The translations under genes were made by a program, and so were the position numbers. Below are positions 19,927-29,636 of a stretch of 64,000 nt of DNA, piece by piece. The stretch's first letter is position 1, and every line of letters starts with the position of its first letter. The stretch spans positions 7,502,001-7,566,000 of the forward strand of contig NZ_CP109131.1 of assembly GCF_035917995.1 (NCBI RefSeq). Direction: 5' to 3'. Source of the stretch: Streptosporangium sp. NBC_01755 (GTDB taxonomy: Bacteria > Actinomycetota > Actinomycetes > Streptosporangiales > Streptosporangiaceae). Under the pieces are notes generated by a model that ran no database searches, was not told the origin of the DNA, and was given only the letters and a program-made list of their open reading frames with translations.

Positions 19927-20211
19927 ATCACCTACCACCGCCGTAAGGGAGAGAAGAAGGGGTTCGGGCCGGGTGATTTCACCGCCTTGCTGACTGCGGC
20001 GCACCACCAGTTGGGCGGGCCGATCCTGGTCGTCTGGGACGGGCTGCCCGCGCACGTCTGTGCCGCGACGCGGGCGTTCATCGACGCTCACGCCGACTGG
20101 CTGCTGGTCTACCGGTTTCCCGCTTACGCGCCCGAACTCAATTCGGCCTGCGGCGTGGTCATCACCGACCCGCACGACAGCACTGGGTTGATGCTGCAGC
20201 TGGGCACGTAG
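19927..20211 (+). pseudogene. IS630-family transposase remnant
   Basis: About 95 codons match the C-terminal DDE region of IS630-type transposases: GPILVVWDGLPAHVCAATRA, then DWLLVYRFPAYAPELNSACG. The final catalytic Glu context is disrupted (AYAPELN is kept but ends in CGVV), and the N-terminal two thirds are absent. No intact terminal inverted repeats are visible, so the element is dead. Confidence 0.75.
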
Positions 20212-20350
20212 GCCGCGTCCTTCAACAGCGCGATCTTCTCGACGGTGAGTGTGATGGATGTTGATATGTGTTCGGGTCGAATCCGCCCGACATCGCCGCA
20301 CTCGGTGGACGCCGATCCGAACATCCCCAACCGGCTGTTAGCGTGATCGG

Positions 20351-20713
20351 GTGAGCGACGAGCGATGCGACCTTCTCTGCCTCGACCTTCCCCACGCCGA
20401 ACAGGTCCGCGCCCGTCTGGCTGCCGCGCCGAACCTGGCCTCGGCGGCCGAGCGCGCCAAGGCCCTGGCCGATCCTTCCCGGCTGCGGGTGGCGCTGGCC
20501 ATGGCCGCCGGTGGTGAGATGTGTGTCTGTGACCTGGCCTGGGTATGCGGCTTCGCCCAGAATCTGGCCTCCCACCACCTTCGCGTCCTGCGCAACGCCG
20601 ATCTGGCCGTCTCCCGCCGCGATGGCAAGCTGGTGATGTACCACCTGACCGCGACCGGCCGCGCCCTGCTGACCGCCCTGATCGGCGCGGAAGATCTCAC
20701 CGAGGCGATCTGA
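20351..20713 (+). CDS. CadC-type ArsR-family metal sensor
   Basis: This 120-residue repressor resembles CadC. It has an N-terminal Cys pair (CDLLC) and a second pair in MCVCDLAWV, which together form the thiolate-rich alpha-3N site for Cd(II), Pb(II) or Zn(II). The recognition helix follows (FAQNLASHHLRVLRNADL). It is a close paralogue of the amber-interrupted gene at 16906 and keeps the Gln codon lost there. GTG 20351 has no good ribosome-binding site and may be leaderless. The half-site ATGTTGATATG lies about 90 bp upstream. It probably now supplies the regulation of the ATPase operon in trans. Confidence 0.85.
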   Translation: MSDERCDLLCLDLPHAEQVRARLAAAPNLASAAERAKALADPSRLRVALAMAAGGEMCVCDLAWVCGFAQNLASHHLRVLRNADLAVSRRDGKLVMYHLTATGRALLTALIGAEDLTEAI

Positions 20714-20927
20714 GCATTGGCACGGTCAGGTGGCGTTTGGACAGTCGGCCGCTCTCTTGGCCGGTCTGACGGGCCAAGACCCAGCCGGTCACACCGGTGG
20801 CGGTCTTGACCCGCACCCAGCCGTTGACGCTCGCGCAGGCGCCGGCGACCGGCGTCTCGCTCTCTCGTAGCGTGCCGACCGGGCCGAAGCTCTCGCCGGC
20901 ATGGGAGCGGACGGTGAAAACATGCGA
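20697..20927 (-). pseudogene. Fragment of a secreted SH3-domain protein
   Basis: Seventy-five codons on the minus strand encode a bacterial SH3-like module (VFTVRSHAGESFGPVGTLRE, then VNGWVRVKTATGVTGWVLAR) and end at a TGA. There is no start codon or signal peptide, because the frame is closed immediately upstream. SH3b modules normally bind cell wall in secreted hydrolases. This is a leftover 3' end that overlaps the CadC gene end by 17 bp. Confidence 0.6.
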
Positions 20928-20941
20928 TCAGGCTGGTAGCC

Positions 20942-21073
20942 GCAGGAGAGACGTTGACGATGGCCGCCCACAGCGCCGGATTCGCCGACGGGTCACATTT
21001 CACCCGGGTCTTCCGGCATAACTTCGGGACCGCGCCCTCCACGCTGGCCGCCGCCATCGACTGGCTGCCCTGA
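20942..21073 (+). pseudogene. C-terminal remnant of an AraC-family regulator
   Basis: Forty-odd codons encode the second AraC HTH and signature (AAHSAGFADGSHFTRVFRHN, then FGTAPSTL) and a natural stop. The rest of the gene is missing. It is one of several gene tails clustered between 19.9 and 21.1 kb. Confidence 0.65.
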
Positions 21074-21402
21074 ATCCACACGTTGAATCGACACGTTCGT
21101 ACACCATCAGGGCGGTGACACACCATAGCCGGTAGTCGATCAATACGAAGATCTCCGGATGTGTACGGCACCGGACCGCGCCGACCTCGGCGGTCCATCA
21201 CCTCGACGCTGCGCGCGTGCAGGCCGAGCGCGGACGGACGAGCTCCTCCCGAAGCGGTGATGGGGAGGGCGTGGGTTGAGCGTCGCCACCGAGCTTGACA
21301 CCGCCGCGTTTCCTCTCGTGCCGCATTGGTGTCGATCGCGGCGCTGATGGTCGCGGCGGGGTCCTCGGGGTCACGGTGCTCGGGGATCACGGTGTTCGGG
21401 GA
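21074..21402. other. No gene; short tandem repeat near the right end
   Basis: Nothing coding is supported. From about 21367 into the end of the next gene (21413) a roughly 17-bp unit containing GGGGATCACGGTG is repeated three times with small changes. It could act as a weak terminator or be a simple slippage repeat. Confidence 0.45.
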
Positions 21403-24400
21403 TCACGGTGCTCGAAGGTAGGCAAGAGCGAAGGTGTTGTCGCCGGGGACTCCCGCGGCGGTGTGGCACCAGACGTGGATGGACAGCCGAGGCGGTGCGG
21501 AGTAGGAGTCGATGGTTCCGAGGTGGCAGTATCCGCTGTCCGGTCCGGTCGCGGTGACCTGCACGCTGTCGCCGGTCTTGCCCAGGGTGTTCCAGGTCAG
21601 CCGGTACTGGCCGATGCCGAGCCGGGTGAGCGCGGGCACCTCGTCGTTGCTGCTGAAGGAGCGGGCTGTGTCCACGGCCGGGGCGGCCGGACTACCGGTC
21701 ACCGTGACGTACGCGGCCGGCGTGGCGGCATCCCGGTGCAGGCCCGCGCCGTCCACGTAGGACAGCAGCCAGGGCGAGTCCGCGGGCTGGGCGGGTGTCG
21801 CGCCGCCGATCGTGTAGCAGACCACAGTGATTTCCACGCGGTCGTCGCCGGGTGTGGCCCCCAGTGGGTTGCATCGTGTCGCGGCCCCGTCGCCGTACGG
21901 CGTCACCTGGACGTATCCGGTACCGGCGGTGAACGCCGCGCCCTCCAGGGTTACCCGGTAGCGTCCGATGCCTTCTCGTGTGACGCGGTTGACGCCGCCG
22001 CCGGAATTCACCGTGCCCGCGTTGTGAACCGGGTCCACCGTGGTGGTGCCTCCGGCGCCGTCGTCGTACCGGACCGTCGCGTAGGGGGAGGTGCCGGTGC
22101 CCGGCGCGGCGAAGAAGACGGTGAACCACCAGTCCACCGGCGCGCCGGCCTCGTTGAAACAGCGCACCCGGACCAGCTGGTCGGGGCCGTCGGGAGCGTA
22201 CCCGGCGACGCCGCAGGTGCGGCCGCGGTATGCGGTCCGGTAGGGGGTCACGTGCGCGATCCCGGCCGCTGACGCCACCCCGGGCAGGCGTACCTCGTAG
22301 GTGCCGGTACCGGTGTGCACGACGGTGGCGCGCCGGTCGGCGGTGGCCGGGTCGAGCCGACCGGTGCTCCACTGCCAGGACGGGGTGAGCTGGGTCACCG
22401 CACCGATGGGCGCCTCGGCCGTGGTGGCCCGGTCCATGTACGCATAACCCCAGCGCGGTGCTGCTGCGGGCACCGGGCCGCTCGCCGCGACCAGGGCGTC
22501 GACCAGGCGCGCCCGGTAGCTGGTGATCTCTTCGGTGGTCATCTCGGGGACCTCGCCGGAGGCCGGGGCGCCGCCGCCCTCGCCGCTGCTGAAGTCGAGC
22601 TTGATGCGCGCCCAGTCGTCGGCGCCGACCAGACCGTGCTCGTCGTGGTCGAACTCCCGGGGGTAGTCGAAGCCCAGCGGGACCCTGCCCCGGTCGCCCG
22701 GCAGGAGCGCGGCCTGGTCACCCGGCTCGGGCGGGGTCTGGCATCGCCCATCGACACCGGCGTAGATCTTCCCGTACCGCCGGAGGTCGATCCCGGGCAA
22801 GGGCCGGGTCTCCAATGCGTCGTTGTGGGGCGGGGTGGGCCTCGGGTCGGTGCCCTCGACGCATTCCTGGAACGCGCCGTTGACGTCGACTTCGACTATG
22901 TGCCGGTCTTCTGGCGCGTCGGGGTCCCAGTCCAGGGGGGTGGAGCCGTCGCCCACTCGCAGGGTGCCGTGGTTGTCCCACCAGGCCGCCATGGCGTGAC
23001 TGTTGGTGCCGATGCCCCGGCGTTCGTCGAGGCGGTCACGGACGAGCGGGGGCAGCGCGTTCTTGGAGTAGTCGAGCGTGCTGACCTGGTCGAGTGTCGA
23101 CAGCAGGCGCCCGCTCATGTCAGTGGCGGGGCCGATCTCAGCCAGCCGCGCCTGCCACGCGCTGTAGTCGGGGATACCCACCATCTGGTAGGTGTGGTTC
23201 ATGACCGACAGGTAGTTCGGCTTGTGGTTCACCACGTCGGTGCCGCCGTGCTCGAGGCCGAGCGCATGGCCGAGTTCGTGGACGAAGGTCCCGCTCTGTA
23301 CCCGTACCGGAGCGTTCGGCATGGTGCCGAGGGTGACCGCGAAGTCTCTTCCGGCGCAGCACCAGCCGCTCTCGTTGGTGTTGTCGCTTCTGAAGCCCCA
23401 CAGGTTGTAGCGGAACAGGCCGGAGCGGCCGGGGGTGAAGTTGGCGGCTCGGAAGGAGTCGAACGGCCGCGGTTGCCCGTCCCGTTCGAGGGCGAGTGGT
23501 CGCACGCGTTGTGCGCGGTTGACCGGGATCTCCCCGTCGACGTGGACGAGCAGCTGGATGCCCGGCTTGAGGTCCTGCCCGTACGGGCAGGTGGCCTCCG
23601 CCTGACGGGGCGCCTTGTCGAACATGGCGATCGCCTCGCCGATCGCGGCGGGGTCGGGCTTGTCGCTGATGCCGTTTTCCGTGTCCACGAGCCAGTCGAG
23701 CTCGACCGCGATGGTGTCGCGGCAGGGGTCGGCTCCGTGGTCCGGCAGCCAGGTGTCCTGGTCGATGCCCTTCAGTTCGACGCGGTCGGTCAGGCCGTCG
23801 CCGTCGCTGTCCAGGTCGAGCGTGCTGAAGATCTGACCACTGTTCTTGTAGAACCGGTGCAGCTCGTACACGCCGGGCGGTGTGACCTGGTCGACGAGAA
23901 CGGCGTGCGTGTCGAGGTCTTCGATGCGCAGCTTCAGCAGGCTCCAGTTGTCGGCTTCGTGATTGTCGGCGTTGTTGACATGTTCAAAGGTGAAACCGGT
24001 GGCCAGCTCGGCGGCGGTGGCGCACACCGCCAGCCGGGTGTTCCAGGTGAACTCGGTGTTCGTCCGATCGCCGGTCCCGCCTCGCAGGAAGGGCCTGGGC
24101 GGGGCGTACGACGGGCGGTCGTCGAACAGCATCACCTGCCCACCCAGCCTGATGATCTGCGTCGAGTCGTCCCGGATCCCGTCCCGGCCGGTCGTGACGA
24201 TGAACTTCAACCGGCAGATCTTCCGGTCCGGGTCGCCGACCGGCTCCTGCGGGTTTCCGACGTCGACGGGGATGGCCAGGATCTGGTTGGAGTTCTTGGA
24301 GAACACGTGGAGGTCCTCGCCCGGGGGAGCGGTCCGGTTGACGAGCACGGTATCGGTAGCCCGGTCCTTGATGGTCAGGGCCGCCAGACTCCAGTTGTCG

Positions 24401-24759
24401 GCTTCGAGGTCGGACGCGTAGGTGACATGCTCGATGGTGAAACCCTTGGCCAGATCGGCGGTGGTGGCGCACACCGCCAGATGCGCCATCCAGATGTGCT
24501 CGAAGTCCGCCAGGTCGCCGCCGCCCTGATGGTAGGGCCGGGCCGGTGCGGGCGGCGGGCCGCCCTGGAACAGGAGCACCTTCTCGCCCACCCGGAAGAT
24601 CTCCATGGAGTCGTCCCGGATGCCGACGTCACCGGTCTTGAGGACGATCTCCAGTTGGCAGATCTCACCCGCCCAGGCCGGCGAGGCCGGAGTTCCCACG
24701 AGTACGCAGACCAGTGTCAGCAGCAGGGCGGTCAGGCCACGCCCGATGGAGAATCGCAC
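21403..24759 (-). CDS. Large secreted metzincin-type metalloprotease
   Basis: This 1118-residue protein has a Sec signal peptide (GLTALLLTLVCVLVGTPASP then AWA) and acts outside the cell. Two similar modules of about 150 residues follow (both with GIRDDS and EADNWSL). A calcium-loop segment comes next (DLDSDGDGLTDRVELKG), then the zinc protease core. His494 begins HELGHALGLEHGG, the HExxHxxGxxH zinc site, and YLSVMNH supplies the Met-turn. At least three C-terminal beta modules follow, each with a GxGxYxVxL-type strand. GTG 24759 is the only start that begins at the signal peptide. It is divergent from an nSTAND-WD40 regulator-like protein. The substrate is unknown. Confidence 0.88.
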   Translation of the reverse strand: MRFSIGRGLTALLLTLVCVLVGTPASPAWAGEICQLEIVLKTGDVGIRDDSMEIFRVGEKVLLFQGGPPPAPARPYHQGGGDLADFEHIWMAHLAVCATTADLAKGFTIEHVTYASDLEADNWSLAALTIKDRATDTVLVNRTAPPGEDLHVFSKNSNQILAIPVDVGNPQEPVGDPDRKICRLKFIVTTGRDGIRDDSTQIIRLGGQVMLFDDRPSYAPPRPFLRGGTGDRTNTEFTWNTRLAVCATAAELATGFTFEHVNNADNHEADNWSLLKLRIEDLDTHAVLVDQVTPPGVYELHRFYKNSGQIFSTLDLDSDGDGLTDRVELKGIDQDTWLPDHGADPCRDTIAVELDWLVDTENGISDKPDPAAIGEAIAMFDKAPRQAEATCPYGQDLKPGIQLLVHVDGEIPVNRAQRVRPLALERDGQPRPFDSFRAANFTPGRSGLFRYNLWGFRSDNTNESGWCCAGRDFAVTLGTMPNAPVRVQSGTFVHELGHALGLEHGGTDVVNHKPNYLSVMNHTYQMVGIPDYSAWQARLAEIGPATDMSGRLLSTLDQVSTLDYSKNALPPLVRDRLDERRGIGTNSHAMAAWWDNHGTLRVGDGSTPLDWDPDAPEDRHIVEVDVNGAFQECVEGTDPRPTPPHNDALETRPLPGIDLRRYGKIYAGVDGRCQTPPEPGDQAALLPGDRGRVPLGFDYPREFDHDEHGLVGADDWARIKLDFSSGEGGGAPASGEVPEMTTEEITSYRARLVDALVAASGPVPAAAPRWGYAYMDRATTAEAPIGAVTQLTPSWQWSTGRLDPATADRRATVVHTGTGTYEVRLPGVASAAGIAHVTPYRTAYRGRTCGVAGYAPDGPDQLVRVRCFNEAGAPVDWWFTVFFAAPGTGTSPYATVRYDDGAGGTTTVDPVHNAGTVNSGGGVNRVTREGIGRYRVTLEGAAFTAGTGYVQVTPYGDGAATRCNPLGATPGDDRVEITVVCYTIGGATPAQPADSPWLLSYVDGAGLHRDAATPAAYVTVTGSPAAPAVDTARSFSSNDEVPALTRLGIGQYRLTWNTLGKTGDSVQVTATGPDSGYCHLGTIDSYSAPPRLSIHVWCHTAAGVPGDNTFALAYLRAP

Positions 24760-24866
24760 GCCTCGACCGTAGGGAAACTCCGCTGGTGGGCCGAGACCGG
24801 CCGGGATATCCGTACAAGTCCGTACGCGGCGTGTAACCCTTTCCCCGCTCGTGCCGACATGCAGGT

Positions 24867-27800
24867 GTGCCCAAGGCCAACGATCCGCAGCCGCGACGGA
24901 TCCGGACCCGTCGCGACTTCGCCCATGAGCTGACCCTGCTGCGAGAGCGTGCGGGCCTGACAGTCCGCCAGGTGGCGGCCGCGGTCGGCGTCCAGGGCGC
25001 GCACAGCACGATCGGCGACTGGTTCGCCGGGCGGGGACTCCCGTCCACCACCTCCCGCGAGCTGTTGATCCAGGTGCTTCGCGCGTGCGGCGAAGACGAC
25101 CGGGCCCGGATCGACGACTGGCTGACCGGCTGGCGGCAGGCCCGGCACAGGCGCGGCTCGCGCCTTTCCGGGCCCGAGCCCTACCGTGGCCTGGCCCCCT
25201 TCCAGCCCGAGGACGCCGACTGGTTCTTCGGCCGATCCGACCTGACCGCGCGCCTGATCGCCCGGGTGACCGAACTGCGCGAGCGTGGCGGCGGCATCCA
25301 GGTCCTGGTCGGGCCCTCAGGATCCGGTAAATCCTCCCTGATCGGCGCGGGTCTGCTCGCCACCCTGGGCACGGGAACGATCCGAACCCCAGGGGTACGG
25401 CCCGCGGACGCACTCGCGGGCGTGGCGGGCCCGCTGATCGTGCTCGACCAGTTCGAGGAGTTGTTCACCTTGTGCCAGGAGGAAGGGGAGCGGCGCGCCT
25501 TCGTCACCGCCGTGCACGCCCTGGCGCGAGACAACATCGTCGTGCTCGGCCTGCGCTCCGACTTCTACACCCAGGCGCTGAGCCATCCCGAACTGGTAGC
25601 CGCCATCACCGAGGGTCAGCTCACGGTCGGCCCGATGGACGAGGCGGGCCTGCGGGCGGCCATCGCCGAACCGGCCCGCAAGGCCGGCCTCGATCTCGAA
25701 GCCGGATTGATCGACCTGATCCTGCGTGATCTCACCCCGGCCGCAGGCGCGCTGCCGCTGCTCTCGCACGCTCTGTACGCCACCTGGCGGCACGGTCATG
25801 GCCCCGCTCTGACCGTCGCCGACTACCACGCGGTCGGCGGCATCGGCGGCGCGATCGCGGTCAGCGCCGATACCGCCTACGCCGAGCTGACCCAACCGCA
25901 GCGCACGCCGGCCCGGCGGCTGCTGCTGCAGTTGGTGCACGTCGCCGAAGACACCGCTGACACCCGCCGCCGCGTGGCCAGGCAACATCTGCCCGCGGGT
26001 GCCGAGGACGTCCTGGGCCGCTTCATCGCCCAACGGCTCCTGACCGCCGACGACGGGACCGTCGAGATCAGCCACGAAGCTCTGCTCACCGCTTGGCCGC
26101 TGCTGCGGTCATGGCTCGCCGAGGACCGGGCCGGGCTCCTGGCCGGCCGCCGCCTGGCCGAGGACGCCGCCGCCTGGGATCACGAAGGGCGTGACCCCGC
26201 CTCGCTCTACCGGGGCACCCGTCTGGCCGCCGCCCAGGAGTGGAGCGCGACCACGGATCATCCGCCCGGCGCGCTCGCCACCGAGTTCCTCGACGCCTCC
26301 ACTGCTCTGGAGCACCGGCAGGCGGCGGCCGCCCGCGCCGGCGCGCGCCGGCTAAGGCGGTTGGTGGCCGGCCTGGTCGTGCTGCTCGTACTGGCCTGCC
26401 TCAGCGGAATCGCCGCACTCGACGCTGCCGCGACCGCACGCGAGCAGCGGGACATCGCCCTTTCCCGCCAGGTCGCTCAGCAGGCGTCCGCCGTCCGTGC
26501 CGCCGACCCGGCGCTGGCCGCCCGGCTCGCCCAGGCCGCCTACGCGCTCGCGCCCACCATGGAGGCGCGCGGCGGGCTGCTCAGCGCCTTCGGCGTGCCG
26601 TTCAACATCCGGGTGAGCGGTCACACGGACTACGTGCACGATGTCGAGTACGCTCCCGGCGGCCGGATCCTGGCCAGCGCGAGCAAGGACCGGACTGTGC
26701 GGCTGTGGGACATGGCCACCCCGCACCGGCCGCGCCCGCTTGCCGTACTGGCCGGACACACCGGCGAGGTCACCGCGCTCGCCTTCACCCCCGACGGGCG
26801 GCGGCTGGCCGGCGCCGGCGACGACGGGACCATCCGCCTGTGGGACGTGGCCACCGCCCGGCCCCTGACGACACTGCCCGGCCGCGGTGGCGCGGTCCGA
26901 GGCCTGGCCTTCACCCCGGACGGGCGGCTCCTAGCCAGCGGGAACGCCGAGGGCACGATCTTCTTGCGGGACGTGGCCACCGGCCGGCCGCTGGCCACGC
27001 TTCACGGGCACCAGAGCGCGGTGCGGCGACTGGCCGTGCACGGCCAGATCCTGGCCAGCGCCGGGCACGACGGTACGGCGCGGCTGTGGGACCTGACCCG
27101 CTTCCGCCTCCTCTCGACGCTGACCGGCCACACCGGCAGGGTCCTGTCGGTGGCCTTCAGCCCGGACGGGCAGCACCTGGTGACCGCGGGCGAGGACAGC
27201 ACGCCGCGGTTGTGGGACCTCGCCGATCCTCGCCGCCCACGGCTCCAGGCCAGATTGTCCGGCCACCGGTGGGTGGTGAACGGAGCCGTCTTCGCTCCAG
27301 ATGGGCGCACCGTCGCCACCGCGGGCGATGACAACACCGCTCGCGTGTGGGACGCCTTCGACGGCCGGCAACTGCAGGTGCTCAGCCCCCGGCCGGGGGC
27401 GCCGATCGACACCGGGGCGATGTCCGATGTGGCCTTCAGCCCGGACGGACGGACCCTCGCGACCAGCTCCTACGACCACCTGCTTCGTCTGTGGGACTTT
27501 CCTGGCGTCGCCCTGATGGGTGGTGCGCGTACGCGGCCGATCTGGGGCACGCCCGACGGCCGCACGGTGGTGACCGGCAACGGCGATCGAGCGCTGCGGT
27601 GGGACGTCGGCGACCCTCACCGCCCGGTGAGTCGGGTGCTCACCGCCACCGAGGGGCTGGTCAAACTATCAGCCGACGGCTCGCTCATGGTCACCGCAGG
27701 GCCTGGCGGAGGCATCCGCCTGTGGAGCCTCATCGGAGCCGCCCCCAGGCTCCTGGCGACCATGAACGGAGCGGCGACACCCCCGGACAGCGCGGAGTTC

Positions 27801-28511
27801 AGCGCCGACCGGCGGGTGCTCGCCGTCACCGCCACCCGCGACTACGTGATCCGGATCTGGGATATCAGCGATCCCGCCCATCCGCGTGAGACGAAGCCGC
27901 TCGCCGGCCACACCGGCTTTGTCAACGCCATCGCCTTCGCCCCGTCCCAGCGCCTGCTCGCCTCCTTCGGCTACGACCGGACCGCCCGGCTGTGGGATCT
28001 CACCGATCCCAGCCGCCCTGCCTCGGTAGCGGTGCTGCGCGGCCACGGCAACGCCGTGTACAACGGCGCGTTCAGCCCTGACGCGACAACCCTGGCCACC
28101 GCCGGCCAGGACACCACCGTCCGGCTGTGGGATGTCACCCATCCCCGCCGTCCCACCTCCCTGGCGGTCCTGGACGGCCACGGCAATTACGTTGACTCGC
28201 TCGCCTTCAGCGGCGACGGCCGCCTGCTCGCGACCGGTGGTGGCGAGCCCATCGTTCACCTCTGGGATGTCGCCGATCCCCGCGCTCCCACCCGCTGGGC
28301 GATCCTGACCGGCGGTGACGGCCCCGTGGTCGGCCTGATGTTCGCGGGCCGCCTGCTGGTCAGCGGCGGCGCCGACCGCCCGGCCCGCCTGTGGAGCACT
28401 GATCCGACCCTCGTCGACACGGCCGTCTGTGCCAGGGCGTACCCAGACCTCACCAACAAGCAGTGGGCGAGCTACTTCCCCGGTGTTGATCATCAAACGC
28501 AGTGCCACTAG
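24867..28511 (+). CDS. HTH-nSTAND NTPase-WD40 membrane-anchored signalling protein
   Basis: This 1214-residue protein combines four parts. An XRE-type HTH lies at about residues 13-60 (TLLRERAGLTVRQVAAAVGV). A STAND-type NTPase follows, with Walker A GPSGSGKSS at about 149-157 and Walker B-like VLDQFEELF near 192. One membrane helix is at about 496-516 (VAGLVVLLVLACLSGIAAL). About fourteen WD40 repeats follow from residue 575, enough for two seven-bladed propellers. STAND proteins bind a signal through repeats and then oligomerise. The helix would place the HTH/NTPase on one side of the membrane and the propellers on the other. It ends in the family-typical WASYFPGV tail. GTG 24867 is chosen, but its ribosome-binding site is weak. 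Confidence 0.88.
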   Translation: MPKANDPQPRRIRTRRDFAHELTLLRERAGLTVRQVAAAVGVQGAHSTIGDWFAGRGLPSTTSRELLIQVLRACGEDDRARIDDWLTGWRQARHRRGSRLSGPEPYRGLAPFQPEDADWFFGRSDLTARLIARVTELRERGGGIQVLVGPSGSGKSSLIGAGLLATLGTGTIRTPGVRPADALAGVAGPLIVLDQFEELFTLCQEEGERRAFVTAVHALARDNIVVLGLRSDFYTQALSHPELVAAITEGQLTVGPMDEAGLRAAIAEPARKAGLDLEAGLIDLILRDLTPAAGALPLLSHALYATWRHGHGPALTVADYHAVGGIGGAIAVSADTAYAELTQPQRTPARRLLLQLVHVAEDTADTRRRVARQHLPAGAEDVLGRFIAQRLLTADDGTVEISHEALLTAWPLLRSWLAEDRAGLLAGRRLAEDAAAWDHEGRDPASLYRGTRLAAAQEWSATTDHPPGALATEFLDASTALEHRQAAAARAGARRLRRLVAGLVVLLVLACLSGIAALDAAATAREQRDIALSRQVAQQASAVRAADPALAARLAQAAYALAPTMEARGGLLSAFGVPFNIRVSGHTDYVHDVEYAPGGRILASASKDRTVRLWDMATPHRPRPLAVLAGHTGEVTALAFTPDGRRLAGAGDDGTIRLWDVATARPLTTLPGRGGAVRGLAFTPDGRLLASGNAEGTIFLRDVATGRPLATLHGHQSAVRRLAVHGQILASAGHDGTARLWDLTRFRLLSTLTGHTGRVLSVAFSPDGQHLVTAGEDSTPRLWDLADPRRPRLQARLSGHRWVVNGAVFAPDGRTVATAGDDNTARVWDAFDGRQLQVLSPRPGAPIDTGAMSDVAFSPDGRTLATSSYDHLLRLWDFPGVALMGGARTRPIWGTPDGRTVVTGNGDRALRWDVGDPHRPVSRVLTATEGLVKLSADGSLMVTAGPGGGIRLWSLIGAAPRLLATMNGAATPPDSAEFSADRRVLAVTATRDYVIRIWDISDPAHPRETKPLAGHTGFVNAIAFAPSQRLLASFGYDRTARLWDLTDPSRPASVAVLRGHGNAVYNGAFSPDATTLATAGQDTTVRLWDVTHPRRPTSLAVLDGHGNYVDSLAFSGDGRLLATGGGEPIVHLWDVADPRAPTRWAILTGGDGPVVGLMFAGRLLVSGGADRPARLWSTDPTLVDTAVCARAYPDLTNKQWASYFPGVDHQTQCH

Positions 28512-28532
28512 AAGATCACTAATCGAGCACTT

Positions 28533-28690
28533 CCCCAGTGGGGAGATCGCCTTCAACGGCTACAGCAAGTTCGCCATCTGGGCGCAGAAGCATGCCGAGA
28601 TCGCCGAAACCATCCGCGGCGTCACCAAGTTCCCCGGCCTCGACGACCCCCCGGGACGCCGAACGCTGGCACCCCAAGCTGAAGCCGGTC
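28533..28690 (+). pseudogene. Fragment resembling a TcmP/LCM-type O-methyltransferase
   Basis: About 45 codons (FPSGEIAFNGYSKFAIWAQK, then GVTKFPGLDDP and, after a frame change, RDAERWHPKL) resemble the late region of leucine-carboxyl-methyltransferase-type O-methyltransferases. There is no start and the frame breaks. The remaining 270 bases to 28958 show no assignable gene. Confidence 0.4.
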
Positions 28691-28958
28691 CGGGAAATCC
28701 TGTGCACCTCAATCGGCCAGGCGGTGGCCGGCGGCAGCGCGTGCTGCGCAGCCCAGGACTCCCCAGCCGGGCCTGGATTGCCGAACAGGTCCCGGATCGC
28801 GGTCACCGTCGCCGACAACGGGTTCCCCGCCGACACAGCGCCCAGTCGGCCAGTGCCCGGCCGGCTCCACCTCCAGCCCGAGCGTCCTCAGCACGGTCGT
28901 CTCGGCACGGCAGGGTTTGGACGCAGACCGCCCGCCACGTCAGGGGGCGCCGTTGGTT

Positions 28959-29636
28959 TCAGGAGGTGAGGATGCCGATGCCGTCCCCGAGCAGCTTCAG
29001 GCCGAGGACGAAGAACAGGGCGGCCAGCACGGCGACGTTGTGCTGTGCCGCCCAATCCTTCCAGCCGCCGAGCACGGTCTTGGCCCGATCTCCCATGAAC
29101 AGGAACACTCCGAGCGGTGCCAGGAGCCCGAGCGAGCCGATGATCACGAAGACTGCCAGGGATGCGATCTGTTGTCCGGCGGGAAGCCCGGACGAGCTGA
29201 TCGAGGCGGCGGCGGCAAGGGTCAGCGGGGCGTTCTTGAGGTTGGCCGCAGACAGGACCAGCCCGAGCCCGAAGACTTTGATCGGGGTGAAGCGATCGAT
29301 CGCGGCCATCCACTTCGGCAGCTCGGCCTGCGTGGCGCCTTTGGGACGGTGCCGCCACTGCCGGGCGCCGAACAGGACGAGCAGGACGCCCAGGACGATC
29401 TTGAGCCCTCCCACCCAGGTGGCCGGCTGATGGTGGGTGGAGGAGCCCCCGGCTCCGCCGATCGCCAGCATGATGCCGCCCAAGGCCGACAGCCCTGCCA
29501 CCCAGCCGAGGGCGAACAGCAGCCCGTTGAGACGTCCTTGCGGCGTGGCCAGGACAAGGATGATCGCGATGATGGGAAGGGGGCTGACCGCGACGCCGGC
29601 CGCCAGGCCGAGTACGTCCCCGAGAGCTTGACCCAT
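28959..29636 (-). CDS. GAP/Sap-family six-helix membrane protein
   Basis: This 225-residue integral membrane protein has about six helices (for example VAVSPLPIIAIILVLATPQG and LLFALGWVAGLSALGGIMLA). It carries the conserved features of the Sap (sulfolipid-addressing, GAP) family, including the central FTPIKVFGLGLVLSAANLKN motif. In mycobacteria a member helps export a glycolipid. In other actinomycetes the role is unknown, though lipid or small-molecule export is plausible. ATG 29636 has an ideal GGAGG five bases upstream. It stands alone between the methyltransferase remnant and a convergent-side terminator. Confidence 0.85.
   Translation of the reverse strand: MGQALGDVLGLAAGVAVSPLPIIAIILVLATPQGRLNGLLFALGWVAGLSALGGIMLAIGGAGGSSTHHQPATWVGGLKIVLGVLLVLFGARQWRHRPKGATQAELPKWMAAIDRFTPIKVFGLGLVLSAANLKNAPLTLAAAASISSSGLPAGQQIASLAVFVIIGSLGLLAPLGVFLFMGDRAKTVLGGWKDWAAQHNVAVLAALFFVLGLKLLGDGIGILTS

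Noticed and set aside
22315..24933. Very long open frame antisense to the metzincin gene (872 codons)
   Set aside because: High-GC shadow of a real gene: Val/Gly/Arg-rich composition, no domains, while the minus strand encodes a signal peptide and a zinc protease site.
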